From Emergencia sp. (lineage in GTDB: Bacteria > Bacillota > Clostridia > Peptostreptococcales > Anaerovoracaceae), in the NCBI GenBank assembly GCA_022767345.1, contig JALEOD010000035.1, positions 1-64,000 of the forward strand: 64,000 nucleotides of DNA, read 5' to 3'. Of this stretch, positions 8,430-18,985 are shown piece by piece; position 1 is the first letter of the stretch, and each line of letters opens with the position of its first letter. The position numbers were made by a program, and so were the translations under genes. The notes below the pieces were generated by a model, which saw only the letters and a list, made by a program, of their open reading frames with translations, ran no database searches and had not been told where the DNA came from.

Positions 8430-8458
8430 TTGAATCCATGAGAATTCTATGCTATAAT
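8430..8458 (+). promoter_or_regulatory. Promoter of the interrupted membrane-protein gene
   Basis: TTGAAT (8430-8435) and TATAAT (8453-8458) are 17 bp apart, shortly before AAAGGAGGG and ATG 8481. Intact expression signals remain despite the internal stop. Confidence 0.65.
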
Positions 8459-8480
8459 CAAGGCAAAAGGAGGGATTTTT

Positions 8481-8816
8481 ATGGGAGAAGCAATACAAAA
8501 GATGAGTCAGAAGAATATACCGATTCGTATTTTAGCGGTAGGACTGTTTCTTTTTTTCCTGTTCTTTGGGATGGAGATGAAGGACGGATATTGCTTTGGA
8601 GCAGAAGTTTTTCGCAGTCTGGGACTTAGGGTCTGGTCGAATGTAGATTAGGGCTGGTTTTATCCGGGTGTTCTGGGTATTGTCGGAGCCCTTGCTTCCA
8701 TGGCTTTGTTTTCCTTTGCGACGAAAAACAGACTGAAAACTTTCGGCTATCTCATGGAGGGAACCCTTGTAGTGGTCATTGTATGCTATTTGCTGGGATT
8801 ATCTGGAATACTGTAG
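8481..8816 (+). pseudogene. Small membrane protein gene interrupted by one in-frame TAG
   Basis: From ATG 8481 (AAAGGAGGG upstream) the frame encodes MGEAIQKMSQKNIPIR, then a hydrophobic helix (ILAVGLFLFFLFF), and continues to VWSNVD before a TAG at 8649-8651. The same frame then stays open for 54 further codons, GWFYPGVLGIVGALASMALF through a second hydrophobic stretch to a TAG at 8814, with no shift. The two halves together look like one protein of about 110 residues with three membrane segments. The simplest reading is a recent nonsense mutation. TAG readthrough or pyrrolysine insertion cannot be excluded from sequence alone. The family is unknown to me. Confidence 0.7.
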
Positions 8817-8849
8817 TCCTTGCCGTATATCAGTCGAGATTAGACGAGT

Positions 8850-9656
8850 TCAGTCGAGGATTTTCACCTGCAGCTGGGTGATATATTCATCTTCGCAGTT
8901 GGTATCGTGATTATCAATCATATAGAGTTCAAGCGGATCGCTGTCAGCAGTGTATCCGCTTTTTTTCATATAAAAAAAGAAGTTTTTCCATGCGGCAGGA
9001 ATATTCTGATAGCTGCCGCAGCAGGTTGCGCAGAGATATTTGCCGGCGGGAAGTACCGTATCGTAGCTTCCTTTGTCCACGATGCAGAATGCGGAGTTAA
9101 ACCGCCCGTAATTTCCATCTTCAATAAAAGTGCGGGGAATGGTGGCGCCGGTTCTGCCGTTTCCGATGAGATAGAGATGGGATTCGTGTTCTTTCTGCAG
9201 TTTTTTGATGACAAAATCCAGGTCCTCGTCTCGATAGACCTGTTCGCTGAGCTGTAAGATTTTTCTTTCGGGCAGGACCTCTACATGAGGATTCTCACTG
9301 CCCGGCGCCCTTTCTCTGTGGCTTTCGATTTCTGAAATTCGTTCCGTAAGCTGACTCTTCAGGTTTTGCAGAATCAGCATTTTTTCATCAATGACTGCAA
9401 TTTCCCGTTGAAAAAGTTCCAGGGTTTTTGCAAGATCAAAGTCTGCCAGATGGTTTTTGATTTCTTCCAGCGAAAAGCCGATGGTCCGTAAGTCCCTGAG
9501 AATATTCAGGGTATGGATATCGCCAATGCCGTACATCCTATAGCCGCTGGCTGTCCGGCGGGGGTTTAGAATGCCGATTTCTTCATAGTAGCGCAGAGAA
9601 TCTGTGCCGATTCCATACAGCGCTGAAATTTCCCCGATTTTGTAGTATTCTTTCAT
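8850..9656 (-). CDS. MerR-family transcriptional regulator with effector-binding domain
   Basis: The 268-residue protein has a MerR winged HTH (YYKIGEISALYGIGTDSLRYYEEIGIL), a coiled-coil dimerisation helix (about 75-125) and a C-terminal GyrI/BmrR-like effector domain. BmrR-type members respond to hydrophobic cations and activate efflux genes by untwisting promoters with over-long spacers. It is divergent from a MATE exporter, with a 73-bp gap that holds a classic MerR operator, so it most likely controls that exporter and possibly itself. Confidence 0.88.
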   Translation of the reverse strand: MKEYYKIGEISALYGIGTDSLRYYEEIGILNPRRTASGYRMYGIGDIHTLNILRDLRTIGFSLEEIKNHLADFDLAKTLELFQREIAVIDEKMLILQNLKSQLTERISEIESHRERAPGSENPHVEVLPERKILQLSEQVYRDEDLDFVIKKLQKEHESHLYLIGNGRTGATIPRTFIEDGNYGRFNSAFCIVDKGSYDTVLPAGKYLCATCCGSYQNIPAAWKNFFFYMKKSGYTADSDPLELYMIDNHDTNCEDEYITQLQVKILD

Positions 9657-9672
9657 TTTAAAAAAAAACTCC

Positions 9673-9703
9673 TTTACCTTAGTATTATACCAAGGTTTAT
9701 AAT
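9673..9703 (+). promoter_or_regulatory. MerR-type promoter/operator of the MATE gene
   Basis: The -35 TTTACC (9673-9678) and -10 TATAAT (9698-9703) are separated by 19 bp, as in MerR-activated promoters. Between them lies the dyad ACCTT-N11-AAGGT (9676-9696), overlapping the -35 end. Confidence 0.82.
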
Positions 9704-9729
9704 AAAAGAGAATAGAATGGGAGAAAAAA

Positions 9730-11082
9730 ATGGATTTAACTTTAAAAACTGAAATAAAACGGAAATTTTTCAGCTATGCGCTGCCGTCGGTTGCCGCCAT
9801 GTGGGTCTACACTATTTACACCATGGTGGACGGCATGTTTGTGGCAAGAGGCGTCAGCACTACGGCGCTGGCTGCTGTCAATATCGCCATGCCCCTCATC
9901 AATACGGCATTTGCGCTGGGGATTCTCTTTGCGGTGGGTGCCAGCACCAAAGCATCCATCTGTAAAGGGCAGGACAATCAGAAGGAAGCCAGTCGGATTT
10001 TTACCACCAGCACGGTGACCGTATTTTGTCTGGCGTGGATTGTGGTGATTTTAGCCCAGCTGAACCTGCACAGAATTGCGCTGCTTCTGGGTGCGACGGA
10101 GGGAACCATAGAATATGTAGAGGCTTATCTGCGCATTATCATCTGCTTTGTTCCGTGTTACATGACTTCCTATAATATGGAAGTACTGATTAAGGCGGAC
10201 GGCTTTCCAAAGAAGGCCATCATGACTACCTGTGTCGGGGCGGTTACCAACATTACTCTGGACTACTTCTTTGTCATGGTGTTTCACTGGGGCATACAGG
10301 GTGCGGCTATCGCCACGGGGATTTCCCAGGTGCTGACCTTTACGGTGTTTTTAAGCCACTTCCTCTCGAAAAAATCCTACTTTAAGTTTGTAAAAATCAA
10401 GTGGCATATCAAGGAAGTGCTGGGCTTTGCAAAACTGGGCGTAGCGGACAGTGTGACAGAGTTTTCCGTAGGCGTGATTATTTTCATGTTTAACAATGTG
10501 CTGATTTCGGTTTCCGGCGACAGAGGGGTTGTCATCTACACGGTAATCGCATATGTCTCGCAGCTGATTTTGATGACGATGATGGGAATCAATCAGGGGA
10601 TGCAGCCTTTGGTCAGCTTTTATTACGGCAGAGGCGAAAAAGCGGTGCACCGCTATATTCTCCGCGTAGCGCTTTTTAGCGCGGGAATCGCCTCGGTGCT
10701 GTCCTTTGCTGTTGGTGTACTCTATCCGAATCCGGTGGTAGCGGTGTTCATAGATCCAAGCCTTGATATGGGACTGTATTTGGATGGTGTGCGCGCTTTC
10801 AAACTGTTTTCCGGCTCCTTCCTGCCGCTGGGCATTGTCATTATTTTGACTGGCTATTTTACGGCACTTGAAAAGAATAAACCTGCCATGGCAATTTCCA
10901 TGGGAAGGGGGCTGGTCTTTGTGACAATCTGCCTGCTTCTCTTTGCGAAACTTTTTGGTGAAACCGGCGTGTGGCTGTCCATGGGCGTCTCTGAAACCAT
11001 GGCGCTGGTGCTGGCTCTGGTGCTTTACAAATGGAAGCTGGCCGATTCGAAGGGAAATAACGAAAGACTCCAAGATAGATAA
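9730..11082 (+). CDS. MATE-family multidrug efflux transporter
   Basis: A 450-residue integral membrane protein with the twelve-helix MATE pattern and two related halves (MWVYTIYTMVDGMFVARGVS in the first, FSVGVIIFMFNNVLISVSG in the second). MATE pumps export cationic drugs or metabolites in exchange for Na+ or H+. The VDGMFVARGVS segment is typical of the MepA/DinF-like bacterial branch. The adjacent MerR regulator suggests induction by a hydrophobic or cationic compound. The substrate is not predictable. Confidence 0.9.
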   Translation: MDLTLKTEIKRKFFSYALPSVAAMWVYTIYTMVDGMFVARGVSTTALAAVNIAMPLINTAFALGILFAVGASTKASICKGQDNQKEASRIFTTSTVTVFCLAWIVVILAQLNLHRIALLLGATEGTIEYVEAYLRIIICFVPCYMTSYNMEVLIKADGFPKKAIMTTCVGAVTNITLDYFFVMVFHWGIQGAAIATGISQVLTFTVFLSHFLSKKSYFKFVKIKWHIKEVLGFAKLGVADSVTEFSVGVIIFMFNNVLISVSGDRGVVIYTVIAYVSQLILMTMMGINQGMQPLVSFYYGRGEKAVHRYILRVALFSAGIASVLSFAVGVLYPNPVVAVFIDPSLDMGLYLDGVRAFKLFSGSFLPLGIVIILTGYFTALEKNKPAMAISMGRGLVFVTICLLLFAKLFGETGVWLSMGVSETMALVLALVLYKWKLADSKGNNERLQDR

Positions 11083-11086
11083 GACA

Positions 11087-11141
11087 AAACGAAACACCGC
11101 CCGCGGGATATCCACCTTCTCCTGCGGGCGGTGTTTCGTTT
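11087..11141. terminator. Terminator between the MATE and ATPase genes
   Basis: AAACGAAACACCGCCCGC pairs with GCGGGCGGTGTTTCGTTT around an 18-nt loop. The long symmetric stem lies between convergent genes and may serve both. Confidence 0.75.
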
Positions 11142-11197
11142 GGGCGGCAGGCGCGGCAGATTTTTCGTACCTTTTGCGCCAAAATCAAAATCTGGTA

Positions 11198-13804
<2,607 letters not shown>

Positions 13805-13855
13805 AAATGAACCTCCTGTTTTTCTGAATTTAGTATGCGCAGTTTTTGGCGGGAT

Positions 13856-13902
13856 AACAAAAAGAGACTTTTAAAGCAAATAAAATCTGCTTTAAAAGTC
13901 TC
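13856..13902 (-). terminator. Expression-platform terminator of the Mn2+ riboswitch
   Basis: On the minus strand GAGACTTTTAAAGCA pairs with TGCTTTAAAAGTCTC and is followed by TTTTTGTT. It lies between the aptamer and the ATPase start, so metal binding would be expected to prevent its formation. Confidence 0.85.
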
Positions 13903-14022
13903 GCTATTTCAAGTAGATGCGAATTACCTCCGGGTAATTGTACTGACGCATGTTACTACAGCCGTGCCGCTTTCGCTGCGGGCGATTTAGCGGGCTGCCA
14001 GCTACTCCCTCTTAAACAAAGT
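13903..14022 (-). promoter_or_regulatory. yybP-ykoY (Mn2+) riboswitch
   Basis: Read on the minus strand, the leader contains AGAGGGAGTAGC, then TAACATGCGTCAGTAC, ACCCGGAGGTAA and CTACTTGAAATAGCGAGAC. These are the conserved blocks of the yybP-ykoY element, which senses Mn2+. A rho-independent terminator follows directly, and the regulated gene is a P-type ATPase, a common partner of this riboswitch class. Confidence 0.88.
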
Positions 14023-14087
14023 ATGTATGTGAATCATTTTGGTGAATAAAAATATAGCACATCTTTAAAAAAAGTGCAAGCCTTTTT

Positions 14088-14351
14088 TTAAAGTTTGATG
14101 GACACCATTGCGCCGTCATGGGATTCTACATGGACAATTTCGAGCCCCGGATACTCTGTCATAATCTCTCGGCACATTTTATAGTAAAACTGTATCGCTT
14201 CACGGCTGACCAGGTGCTCATATCCTTTGGGTACCGACTCTTTCATGGCGTCAAAAGCGGAGTTTGGGATAAAACGCAGCGCTGCGCCTGCGAGGCTTAT
14301 GGGCACAGGAATGGCCATATGAACTTTATCTGTGTAAACTCTGATTTTCAT
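14088..14351 (-). CDS. Hypothetical protein in the DUF2089/SHOCT operon
   Basis: An 87-residue protein beginning MKIRVYTDKVHMAIPVPISL. I do not recognise a defined domain. A short beta-rich N-terminus, a central helical stretch and a C-terminal IVHVESHDGAMVSIKL strand are all that can be seen. The first ATG (14351) is preferred over the GTG at 14360 because AGGTGAG precedes it. It follows the SHOCT-like gene by nine bases and is probably translated from the same mRNA. The KIRVYTDKVHMAIPVPISL segment resembles the middle part of the neighbouring protein (LRILVDNQSNGDKVTIQFPV), suggesting a shared fold. Confidence 0.65.
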   Translation of the reverse strand: MKIRVYTDKVHMAIPVPISLAGAALRFIPNSAFDAMKESVPKGYEHLVSREAIQFYYKMCREIMTEYPGLEIVHVESHDGAMVSIKL

Positions 14352-14360
14352 AGAACTCAC

Positions 14361-14747
14361 CTATTCAATGCAGATTCGAACAGTGGTGCTTTCAGCAGAA
14401 GAAGTAACATTGACGATATCTCCGTCCAGCTCTTCGTCGAGACATTCGTTGATGGCTTCCATCAGTTCAGCGAGGTCAAAGCCCTGCATCTGATCTTCAG
14501 GCAGAGGCAGTTTTCCTGTAACTTTTAGAATTTTTTTCACTGCGCCAACGGGAAACTGGATTGTAACTTTATCTCCGTTTGATTGATTGTCGACAAGTAT
14601 GCGAAGCATACGCCTGTTGTAAGGTTTTTCTGCAGCTGGTACTGGCTGTATCTCCGTGCCTTGCAGTGCCTCCATCAGATCCGATGCTTCTTCTGCGGTG
14701 ATGGTTCCTTCTTCCAGCATTTTTAAAATTCTCATTTTCTCTTCCAC
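14361..14747 (-). CDS. SHOCT-like domain protein
   Basis: The 128-residue protein opens with MEEKMRILKMLEEGTITAEEASDLMEAL, the short bihelical SHOCT-like module typical of YvlB/DUF2089-linked proteins. A central stretch (RRMLRILVDNQSNGDKVTIQFPVGAV) and a negatively charged C-terminal half follow. The start is GTG, with GGAGGTAA seven bases upstream. It lies 40 bp downstream of the DUF2089 gene, whose C-terminus carries a similar EEGTITAEEA-like helix pair (SLEKGEITAKQALAML). Role unknown; possibly envelope stress related by analogy with yvlB neighbours. Confidence 0.72.
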   Translation of the reverse strand: MEEKMRILKMLEEGTITAEEASDLMEALQGTEIQPVPAAEKPYNRRMLRILVDNQSNGDKVTIQFPVGAVKKILKVTGKLPLPEDQMQGFDLAELMEAINECLDEELDGDIVNVTSSAESTTVRICIE

Positions 14748-14787
14748 TTGTGGTTACCTCCATAAATTGATTGATTTTGTTTTATTT

Positions 14788-15153
14788 CTATTTCAGCATG
14801 GCGAGGGCCTGCTTTGCTGTGATTTCTCCTTTTTCCAGTGAATTTAGGATGTCTTCCCTGCGCATTGCTTCTGCGTCTTTTCTTGCTGTATCTTCATAGC
14901 CCAGTGCCCTGATAATACCGTCCAGGCGGGCGCGCACTGTAGGGTAGGAAATACCCAGTTCTTTTTCAACTTCTTTGATATTGCCGCGGCAGCGGATAAA
15001 GGTTTCTGTGAAATGCAGTTCCTCTTCTGAAAGGTAATCAAACTTGCTCAGCGTAAAATCATTTTCTATCACGGTTTGGCAGTTTTCGCACTTCAGCTTT
15101 GTTACCTTCAGCTGCCCGTCACAGACGGGGCAACGGCTGATAATCTTCTTCAT
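14788..15153 (-). CDS. DUF2089 family zinc-ribbon HTH protein
   Basis: A 121-residue protein with an N-terminal zinc ribbon (CPVCDGQLKVTKLKCENC), a helix-turn-helix-like core (NIKEVEKELGISYPTVRARLDGIIRALG) and a C-terminal SHOCT-like pair (ILNSLEKGEITAKQALAMLK). This matches DUF2089, considered transcriptional regulators of small downstream operons. It is the first gene of a three-gene minus-strand operon and is divergent from the YlmH-like gene. The 180-bp gap between them is extremely AT-rich, with overlapping AATTAAAAATATTAATTTTTAAATT-like dyads (about 15215-15260) that could be its operator. Confidence 0.82.
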   Translation of the reverse strand: MKKIISRCPVCDGQLKVTKLKCENCQTVIENDFTLSKFDYLSEEELHFTETFIRCRGNIKEVEKELGISYPTVRARLDGIIRALGYEDTARKDAEAMRREDILNSLEKGEITAKQALAMLK

Positions 15154-15332
15154 AAATAATTCCTCTTCCTCCCTTCTGGTGTCAATAATTTAACACTAAA
15201 AATTCAAAAAGTCAATATTAAAATTAAAAATATTAATTTTTAAATTAAAAAAATTGATATTTTCGTTGTGGGGCAAATATGGTAAAATAAAATTAAGGTT
15301 GTATGAGAAATAGATAAGGAGACAAGCAAGGG

Positions 15333-16139
15333 ATGAAAGAAGACAATTTTTTTCTGGGTCAGGTAGAGGATAAAATTGCCCAGTGTGAGAATAAATATAT
15401 TGCGACCCATACAGGGTTTATGGATGCTCACCAGCAGTCTCTGGCACGGATTTTCTGCAGAAAAAATTTTGTGATCGTGTTTACACAGGAACAGGAGGCG
15501 AATCCTGAAGCAGCGGCGGAAAGACCTGCTTTGCGGTCGCTGTTTTACGGAGGATATGAAGGTGCGGAACGAGTAATTCTGTTAAATCTGCCGGAATATG
15601 CGGATTTAGAAGGTGAGAATCCTCTGCAGGTGGTGCGGGTAAAGATTTCAGAGAGGGGCAGATCGCTGACTCACAGAGATTATTTGGGATCGCTTATCGG
15701 CCTTGGCATGAAGAGGGAGATGATTGGTGATATTCTGGTTCGCGATGACGGTGCGGATATTATTGTCCTTGAGGAGATCGCGGATTTTATTCTGCAGAAT
15801 TACTGCAAGGCGGGCAGGGTCAGCCTTTCTTTGGAAAAACTTGACATATCGCAGCTTATCGTGCCGAAAGCAAGGGTTCGTGAAATCACTGATACGGTGG
15901 CGTCGCTGCGCCTGGACAACATTGTGGCTTCAGCCTTTTCTCTGTCCCGGGCGAAAGCGGCGGAGGCCATCAGCCGAGGCATCGTCTTTGTCAACCATAT
16001 GGAGATGGTGAAACCGGATTTTCAGGTGAAGGAAGGGGATAAAATTTCACTGCGGGGAAAGGGAAAGGCGTGTCTGCGCGAGATAGGCGGCCGTTCCAGG
16101 AAGGACAGGCAGTATATTGTGATTGAACGATATGAATAA
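15333..16139 (+). CDS. YlmH-family S4-domain RNA-binding protein
   Basis: The 268-residue protein matches YlmH: an N-terminal alpha/beta domain, FFGYxx-type core (here RSLFYGGYEGAERVILLNLP), THRDYLGSLIGLGMKREMIGDILV (hallmark of the family) and a C-terminal S4 RNA-binding domain (LRLDNIVASAFSLSRAKAAEAISRGIVFVN). Bacillus YlmH lies in the divisome gene region and is implicated in ribosome rescue. Here the gene is isolated, followed by a terminator and a D,D-carboxypeptidase gene. Confidence 0.9.
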   Translation: MKEDNFFLGQVEDKIAQCENKYIATHTGFMDAHQQSLARIFCRKNFVIVFTQEQEANPEAAAERPALRSLFYGGYEGAERVILLNLPEYADLEGENPLQVVRVKISERGRSLTHRDYLGSLIGLGMKREMIGDILVRDDGADIIVLEEIADFILQNYCKAGRVSLSLEKLDISQLIVPKARVREITDTVASLRLDNIVASAFSLSRAKAAEAISRGIVFVNHMEMVKPDFQVKEGDKISLRGKGKACLREIGGRSRKDRQYIVIERYE

Positions 16140-16177
16140 CGTGCCCGGCAATCTTTCCCAGTAATTAGCATATCCCC

Positions 16178-16221
16178 AGCACTTCTCTCATATATTACAC
16201 CAAATGAGAGAGGTGTTTTTT
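16178..16221 (+). terminator. Intrinsic terminator after the YlmH-like gene
   Basis: CACTTCTCTCAT pairs with ATGAGAGAGGTG and is followed by TTTTTT. The stem contains the ATG at 16204, so that codon is unlikely to be the start of the next gene. Confidence 0.78.
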
Positions 16222-17472
16222 ATGATAAGAAAGAGAGGAAAGAAAGCGCTGTGCCTGAGTTTTGCTGTGCTGCTGTGCGCGGCCGGCGGAATTTTGGGTG
16301 TAAAGTATTATTCTAACCCGCAGGAGCCTGTCGTGCTGGAAACAGTGTCTGACAGTTTAGTGTCTGAAGGCGCACCGACCGAGGAGCAGAAAAAGGCAAA
16401 TTTGAATCTGGATGTAAAAGCGGCGGTACTGATTGATGCAGATACAGGAAAGGTACTTTATCAGCAGGACGCCCATAAAGAACTGCCGCCGGCATCGGTG
16501 ACCAAAGTAATGACGATGCTTCTTGCCATGGAAGCGGTGGAGGATGGCAAAGTCAAATTGACCGATCCTGTAACCATTTCTGAGAGAGCGGCTTCCATGG
16601 GAGGCAGCCAGATGTATATGGAAGTGGGCGAAACCCACACTCTGGAAGAACTTTTGGAAGGTATTGCCATTGTCAGCGCTAACGATGCCTGTGTTGCTAC
16701 AGCAGAATATATTGCAGGCAGTGAAGAAGTTTTTGTGGAGAAAATGAATAAGCGGGCGCAGGAACTTGGTATGCGGGACACTCATTTTGTCAATACCAAC
16801 GGGCTGCCTGTAGCAGATCATTACACCAGCGCATATGATATAGGAGTGATGTCGCAGAAACTCTTGAAGCATCAGCACACGCAAAAATGGTTTAATACCT
16901 GGCAGACGACTATACAGGTCGGACTTCCCGGAAAAGAGAAGGAATTCGGTTTAACCAATACCAATAAATTAATCAAGCAGTATCCCGGCGCTAATGGCAT
17001 TAAGACCGGATTTACCCAGGAAGCCGGCTTTTGCCTTTCCGCCTCGGCGACAAAAGATGATACCACGCTGATTGCTGTGGTACTGGGTGCAAAAACTTCC
17101 AAAATCCGCTTTGAAGAAGTTTCTAAACTTTTGAATTACGGCTTTGCCAACTATGCGTCGGTCACCTTGGCGGATAAAGGACAGCGCATGAAAAAAGTGA
17201 CTCTTGACAAGGGTGAGCCTTACTGCCTGCAGGCGCTGACCACCCAGAAAGTGACAGCTTTTGTCAAAAAAGGTGAGGAAAAGCAGGCTGCATGCAAGGT
17301 TACCATTGACAAGAATATAAAGCTGCCGCTGCAAAAGGGCGATAAAGTAGGCACTTTGAGCGTATATATCGGAAAAGAAAAAATAGATACCTATGATTTG
17401 GTATCAGACCGAGATGTAAGAAAGGTCTCCTTCCTAACCTATTACATACGAAAGATAAAAAATTTGTTCTGA
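16222..17472 (+). CDS. D-alanyl-D-alanine carboxypeptidase (PBP5/DacF type)
   Basis: The 416-residue secreted low-molecular-weight penicillin-binding protein trims the terminal D-Ala from peptidoglycan stems. An N-terminal membrane segment (CLSFAVLLCAAGGILG) is followed by the peptidase S11 domain with all three active-site motifs: SVTK (PPASVTKVM), SAN (AIVSANDACVA) and KTG (GIKTGFT). A C-terminal PBP5-type beta domain ends in a basic tail (YYIRKIKNLF) that could hold the protein at the membrane. ATG 16222 has AGAGG upstream. The Bacillus DacF orthologue acts in sporulation, but vegetative DacA function is equally possible. Confidence 0.92.
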   Translation: MIRKRGKKALCLSFAVLLCAAGGILGVKYYSNPQEPVVLETVSDSLVSEGAPTEEQKKANLNLDVKAAVLIDADTGKVLYQQDAHKELPPASVTKVMTMLLAMEAVEDGKVKLTDPVTISERAASMGGSQMYMEVGETHTLEELLEGIAIVSANDACVATAEYIAGSEEVFVEKMNKRAQELGMRDTHFVNTNGLPVADHYTSAYDIGVMSQKLLKHQHTQKWFNTWQTTIQVGLPGKEKEFGLTNTNKLIKQYPGANGIKTGFTQEAGFCLSASATKDDTTLIAVVLGAKTSKIRFEEVSKLLNYGFANYASVTLADKGQRMKKVTLDKGEPYCLQALTTQKVTAFVKKGEEKQAACKVTIDKNIKLPLQKGDKVGTLSVYIGKEKIDTYDLVSDRDVRKVSFLTYYIRKIKNLF

Positions 17473-17500
17473 TTTCAGAAACACATAGAAGGAGACGACC

Positions 17501-17758
17501 ATGGAGAATGAGTATATTCTTTCCTTTTCCTCTTTTTATAAGGCGGCTTATGCGAAAGATGTTCTGGAAGAAAACGGATTTCACGCTATGCTGCGAAAAC
17601 TGCCTCCCCAGATTACCCATTCCTGCAGCACCGGTCTCTATCTGAAGATTGATTCCATAGAGCGGGTGCGAGGGGTGCTGGCTGAGCGGCAGATTACGAC
17701 TAGAGGCATCTATCAGGTAATTCGTATCGGCAGTGTAAAATCTTATAAAAGTGTGTAA
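17501..17758 (+). CDS. DUF3343 protein (putative Se/S carrier-like)
   Basis: An 85-residue protein matching DUF3343: a short ferredoxin-like fold starting YILSFSSFYKAAYAKDVLEENGF, then LRKLPPQITHSCSTGLYLKID with the conserved Cys after the His. Family members often neighbour selenium or cysteine-handling genes and are annotated as Se/S carrier-like. It begins 28 bp after the carboxypeptidase stop and is followed by a terminator, so it is probably the last gene of that unit. No selD or selA lies in the window. Confidence 0.8.
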   Translation: MENEYILSFSSFYKAAYAKDVLEENGFHAMLRKLPPQITHSCSTGLYLKIDSIERVRGVLAERQITTRGIYQVIRIGSVKSYKSV

Positions 17759-17773
17759 AAAGAAATAGGGTCA

Positions 17774-17819
17774 AAACTGTGCACTCAATAAGCGATTGGA
17801 TGCACAGTTTTCTTTTTTT
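17774..17819 (+). terminator. Intrinsic terminator after the DUF3343 gene
   Basis: AAACTGTGCA pairs with TGCACAGTTT and is followed by TCTTTTTTT. Confidence 0.88.
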
Positions 17820-17830
17820 GAAAATAACTA

Positions 17831-17859
17831 TTGACGAACAAATGTTCCTTTGAGATAAT
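17831..17859 (+). promoter_or_regulatory. Promoter with an embedded LexA (SOS) box
   Basis: TTGACG (17831-17836) and GATAAT (17854-17859) lie 17 bp apart; a second TATAAT-like element follows at about 17863. CGAACAAATGTTCC at 17835-17848 fits the Bacillus/Clostridium LexA consensus CGAACRNRYGTTYC at every position and covers the -35 end and half of the spacer. LexA binding there should block transcription of the nuclease lipoprotein gene. Confidence 0.8.
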
Positions 17860-17891
17860 GAGATATAATAAACAAATAGGAGCGTACAGAA

Positions 17892-18797
17892 ATGGATTTA
17901 CACAAATTATATGATAGTAAGAAAAAAGCAATCGTATTGCTTTTGACTCTGGCAGTATTATTGTGCGGATGCAGTCAGCTTGAGCAGATGGGAATCACAG
18001 ACTCCGCGCAGACTGCCTCTTATTCTCTGGCAGAAATTCCACCTTATGAGGGACAGCCTTACGTTACGCTGGAAGAAAATATACCTGCTTTTTCAGAGGA
18101 GGATATGACGACACAATCCTTTGAAACTTACAGTGACCTTGACGGCCTCGGACGCTGCGGAGCTGCTTTTGCCAATGTGGGACGTGACCTGATGCCGACA
18201 GAAAAGCGCGGCAGCATCGGAATGATTAAACCTTCCGGCTGGCAGCTTGCCAAATACGATATCGTGGATGGGAAGTATCTTTATAACCGGTGTCATTTGC
18301 TGGGGTATCAGCTGACCGGAGAAAATGCCAATGAGAAGAACCTGATTACCGGCACCAGATACATGAACGTGGACGGCATGCTGCCTTTTGAGGATATGGT
18401 GGCGGATTACGTGAAGGAAACGGGTGGACATGTCCTCTATCGTGTAACGCCGATTTATGATGGAGATGATTTAGTCGCAAGAGGCGTACAGATGGAGGGC
18501 TATTCCGTAGAGGACGAAGGGAAAAGCATTTGTTTCCATGTGTTTGTCTACAATGCGCAGCCGGGTATTGAAATTGATTACAGCAATGGGGACAACTGGC
18601 TTTCTGAAGAGCAGTCTTCTGCGCTGACGGATGACGAAGCAGTGATACAAGGGGAAATTCGCGGCAACAAGCGCTCCAAGATTTATCACTGCCCGGGGCA
18701 GCGGGCTTATGATGAGATGGAAGATTCCAAGAATTTGATTGTTTTTGATTCAGAAGAAGAAGCGATTGCTGCAGGATACCGAAAGGCAAAGCAGTAA
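17892..18797 (+). CDS. Secreted DNA/RNA non-specific endonuclease lipoprotein
   Basis: A 301-residue lipoprotein: a signal peptide with lipobox LLCGC (near residue 27), then a nuclease domain of the EndA/Sda1 beta-beta-alpha-metal group. The core YNRCHLLGYQLTGENANEKN contains the catalytic His region (the NRCH variant of the classical DRGH), followed by ITGTRYMNVDGMLPFE. The C-terminal segment (GNKRSKIYHCPGQRAYDEM) resembles the short Ada-like/excalibur extension common in Firmicutes homologues. The protein should act outside the membrane, degrading nucleic acid for nutrition, competence or biofilm turnover. Its promoter carries a perfect LexA box, which is unusual for a surface nuclease. Confidence 0.85.
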   Translation: MDLHKLYDSKKKAIVLLLTLAVLLCGCSQLEQMGITDSAQTASYSLAEIPPYEGQPYVTLEENIPAFSEEDMTTQSFETYSDLDGLGRCGAAFANVGRDLMPTEKRGSIGMIKPSGWQLAKYDIVDGKYLYNRCHLLGYQLTGENANEKNLITGTRYMNVDGMLPFEDMVADYVKETGGHVLYRVTPIYDGDDLVARGVQMEGYSVEDEGKSICFHVFVYNAQPGIEIDYSNGDNWLSEEQSSALTDDEAVIQGEIRGNKRSKIYHCPGQRAYDEMEDSKNLIVFDSEEEAIAAGYRKAKQ

Positions 18798-18915
18798 CCA
18801 TAGCGTATCTTTAATCACGAAACTTGCTGTTTTAAGAAAATTGTGAGAAATACACAATCTATTAAGAAAATTTATAAATATATTAATAATACTTGATAAA
18901 ACTTTAACGAAATCG

Positions 18916-18944
18916 TTGCTAGTACTAAAGTACTATGCTAGAAT
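18916..18944 (+). promoter_or_regulatory. Promoter and palindromic operator of the rnf operon
   Basis: TTGCTA (18916-18921) and TAGAAT (18939-18944) are separated by 17 bp. The perfect dyad TAGTACT-AA-AGTACTA (18920-18935) fills the spacer. A near-identical sequence lies upstream of the lipoprotein gene at 24495-24510, so one regulator probably binds both. Confidence 0.72.
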
Positions 18945-18985
18945 AAGGTATAAAACTGCCTATTTAACAAGAGGAGCGTGATTGA

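Noticed and set aside
8649-8651. Pyrrolysine codon
   Set aside because: No PylS/PylT-like sequence was seen, and the protein is not a methylamine methyltransferase. It is reported as an interruption only.
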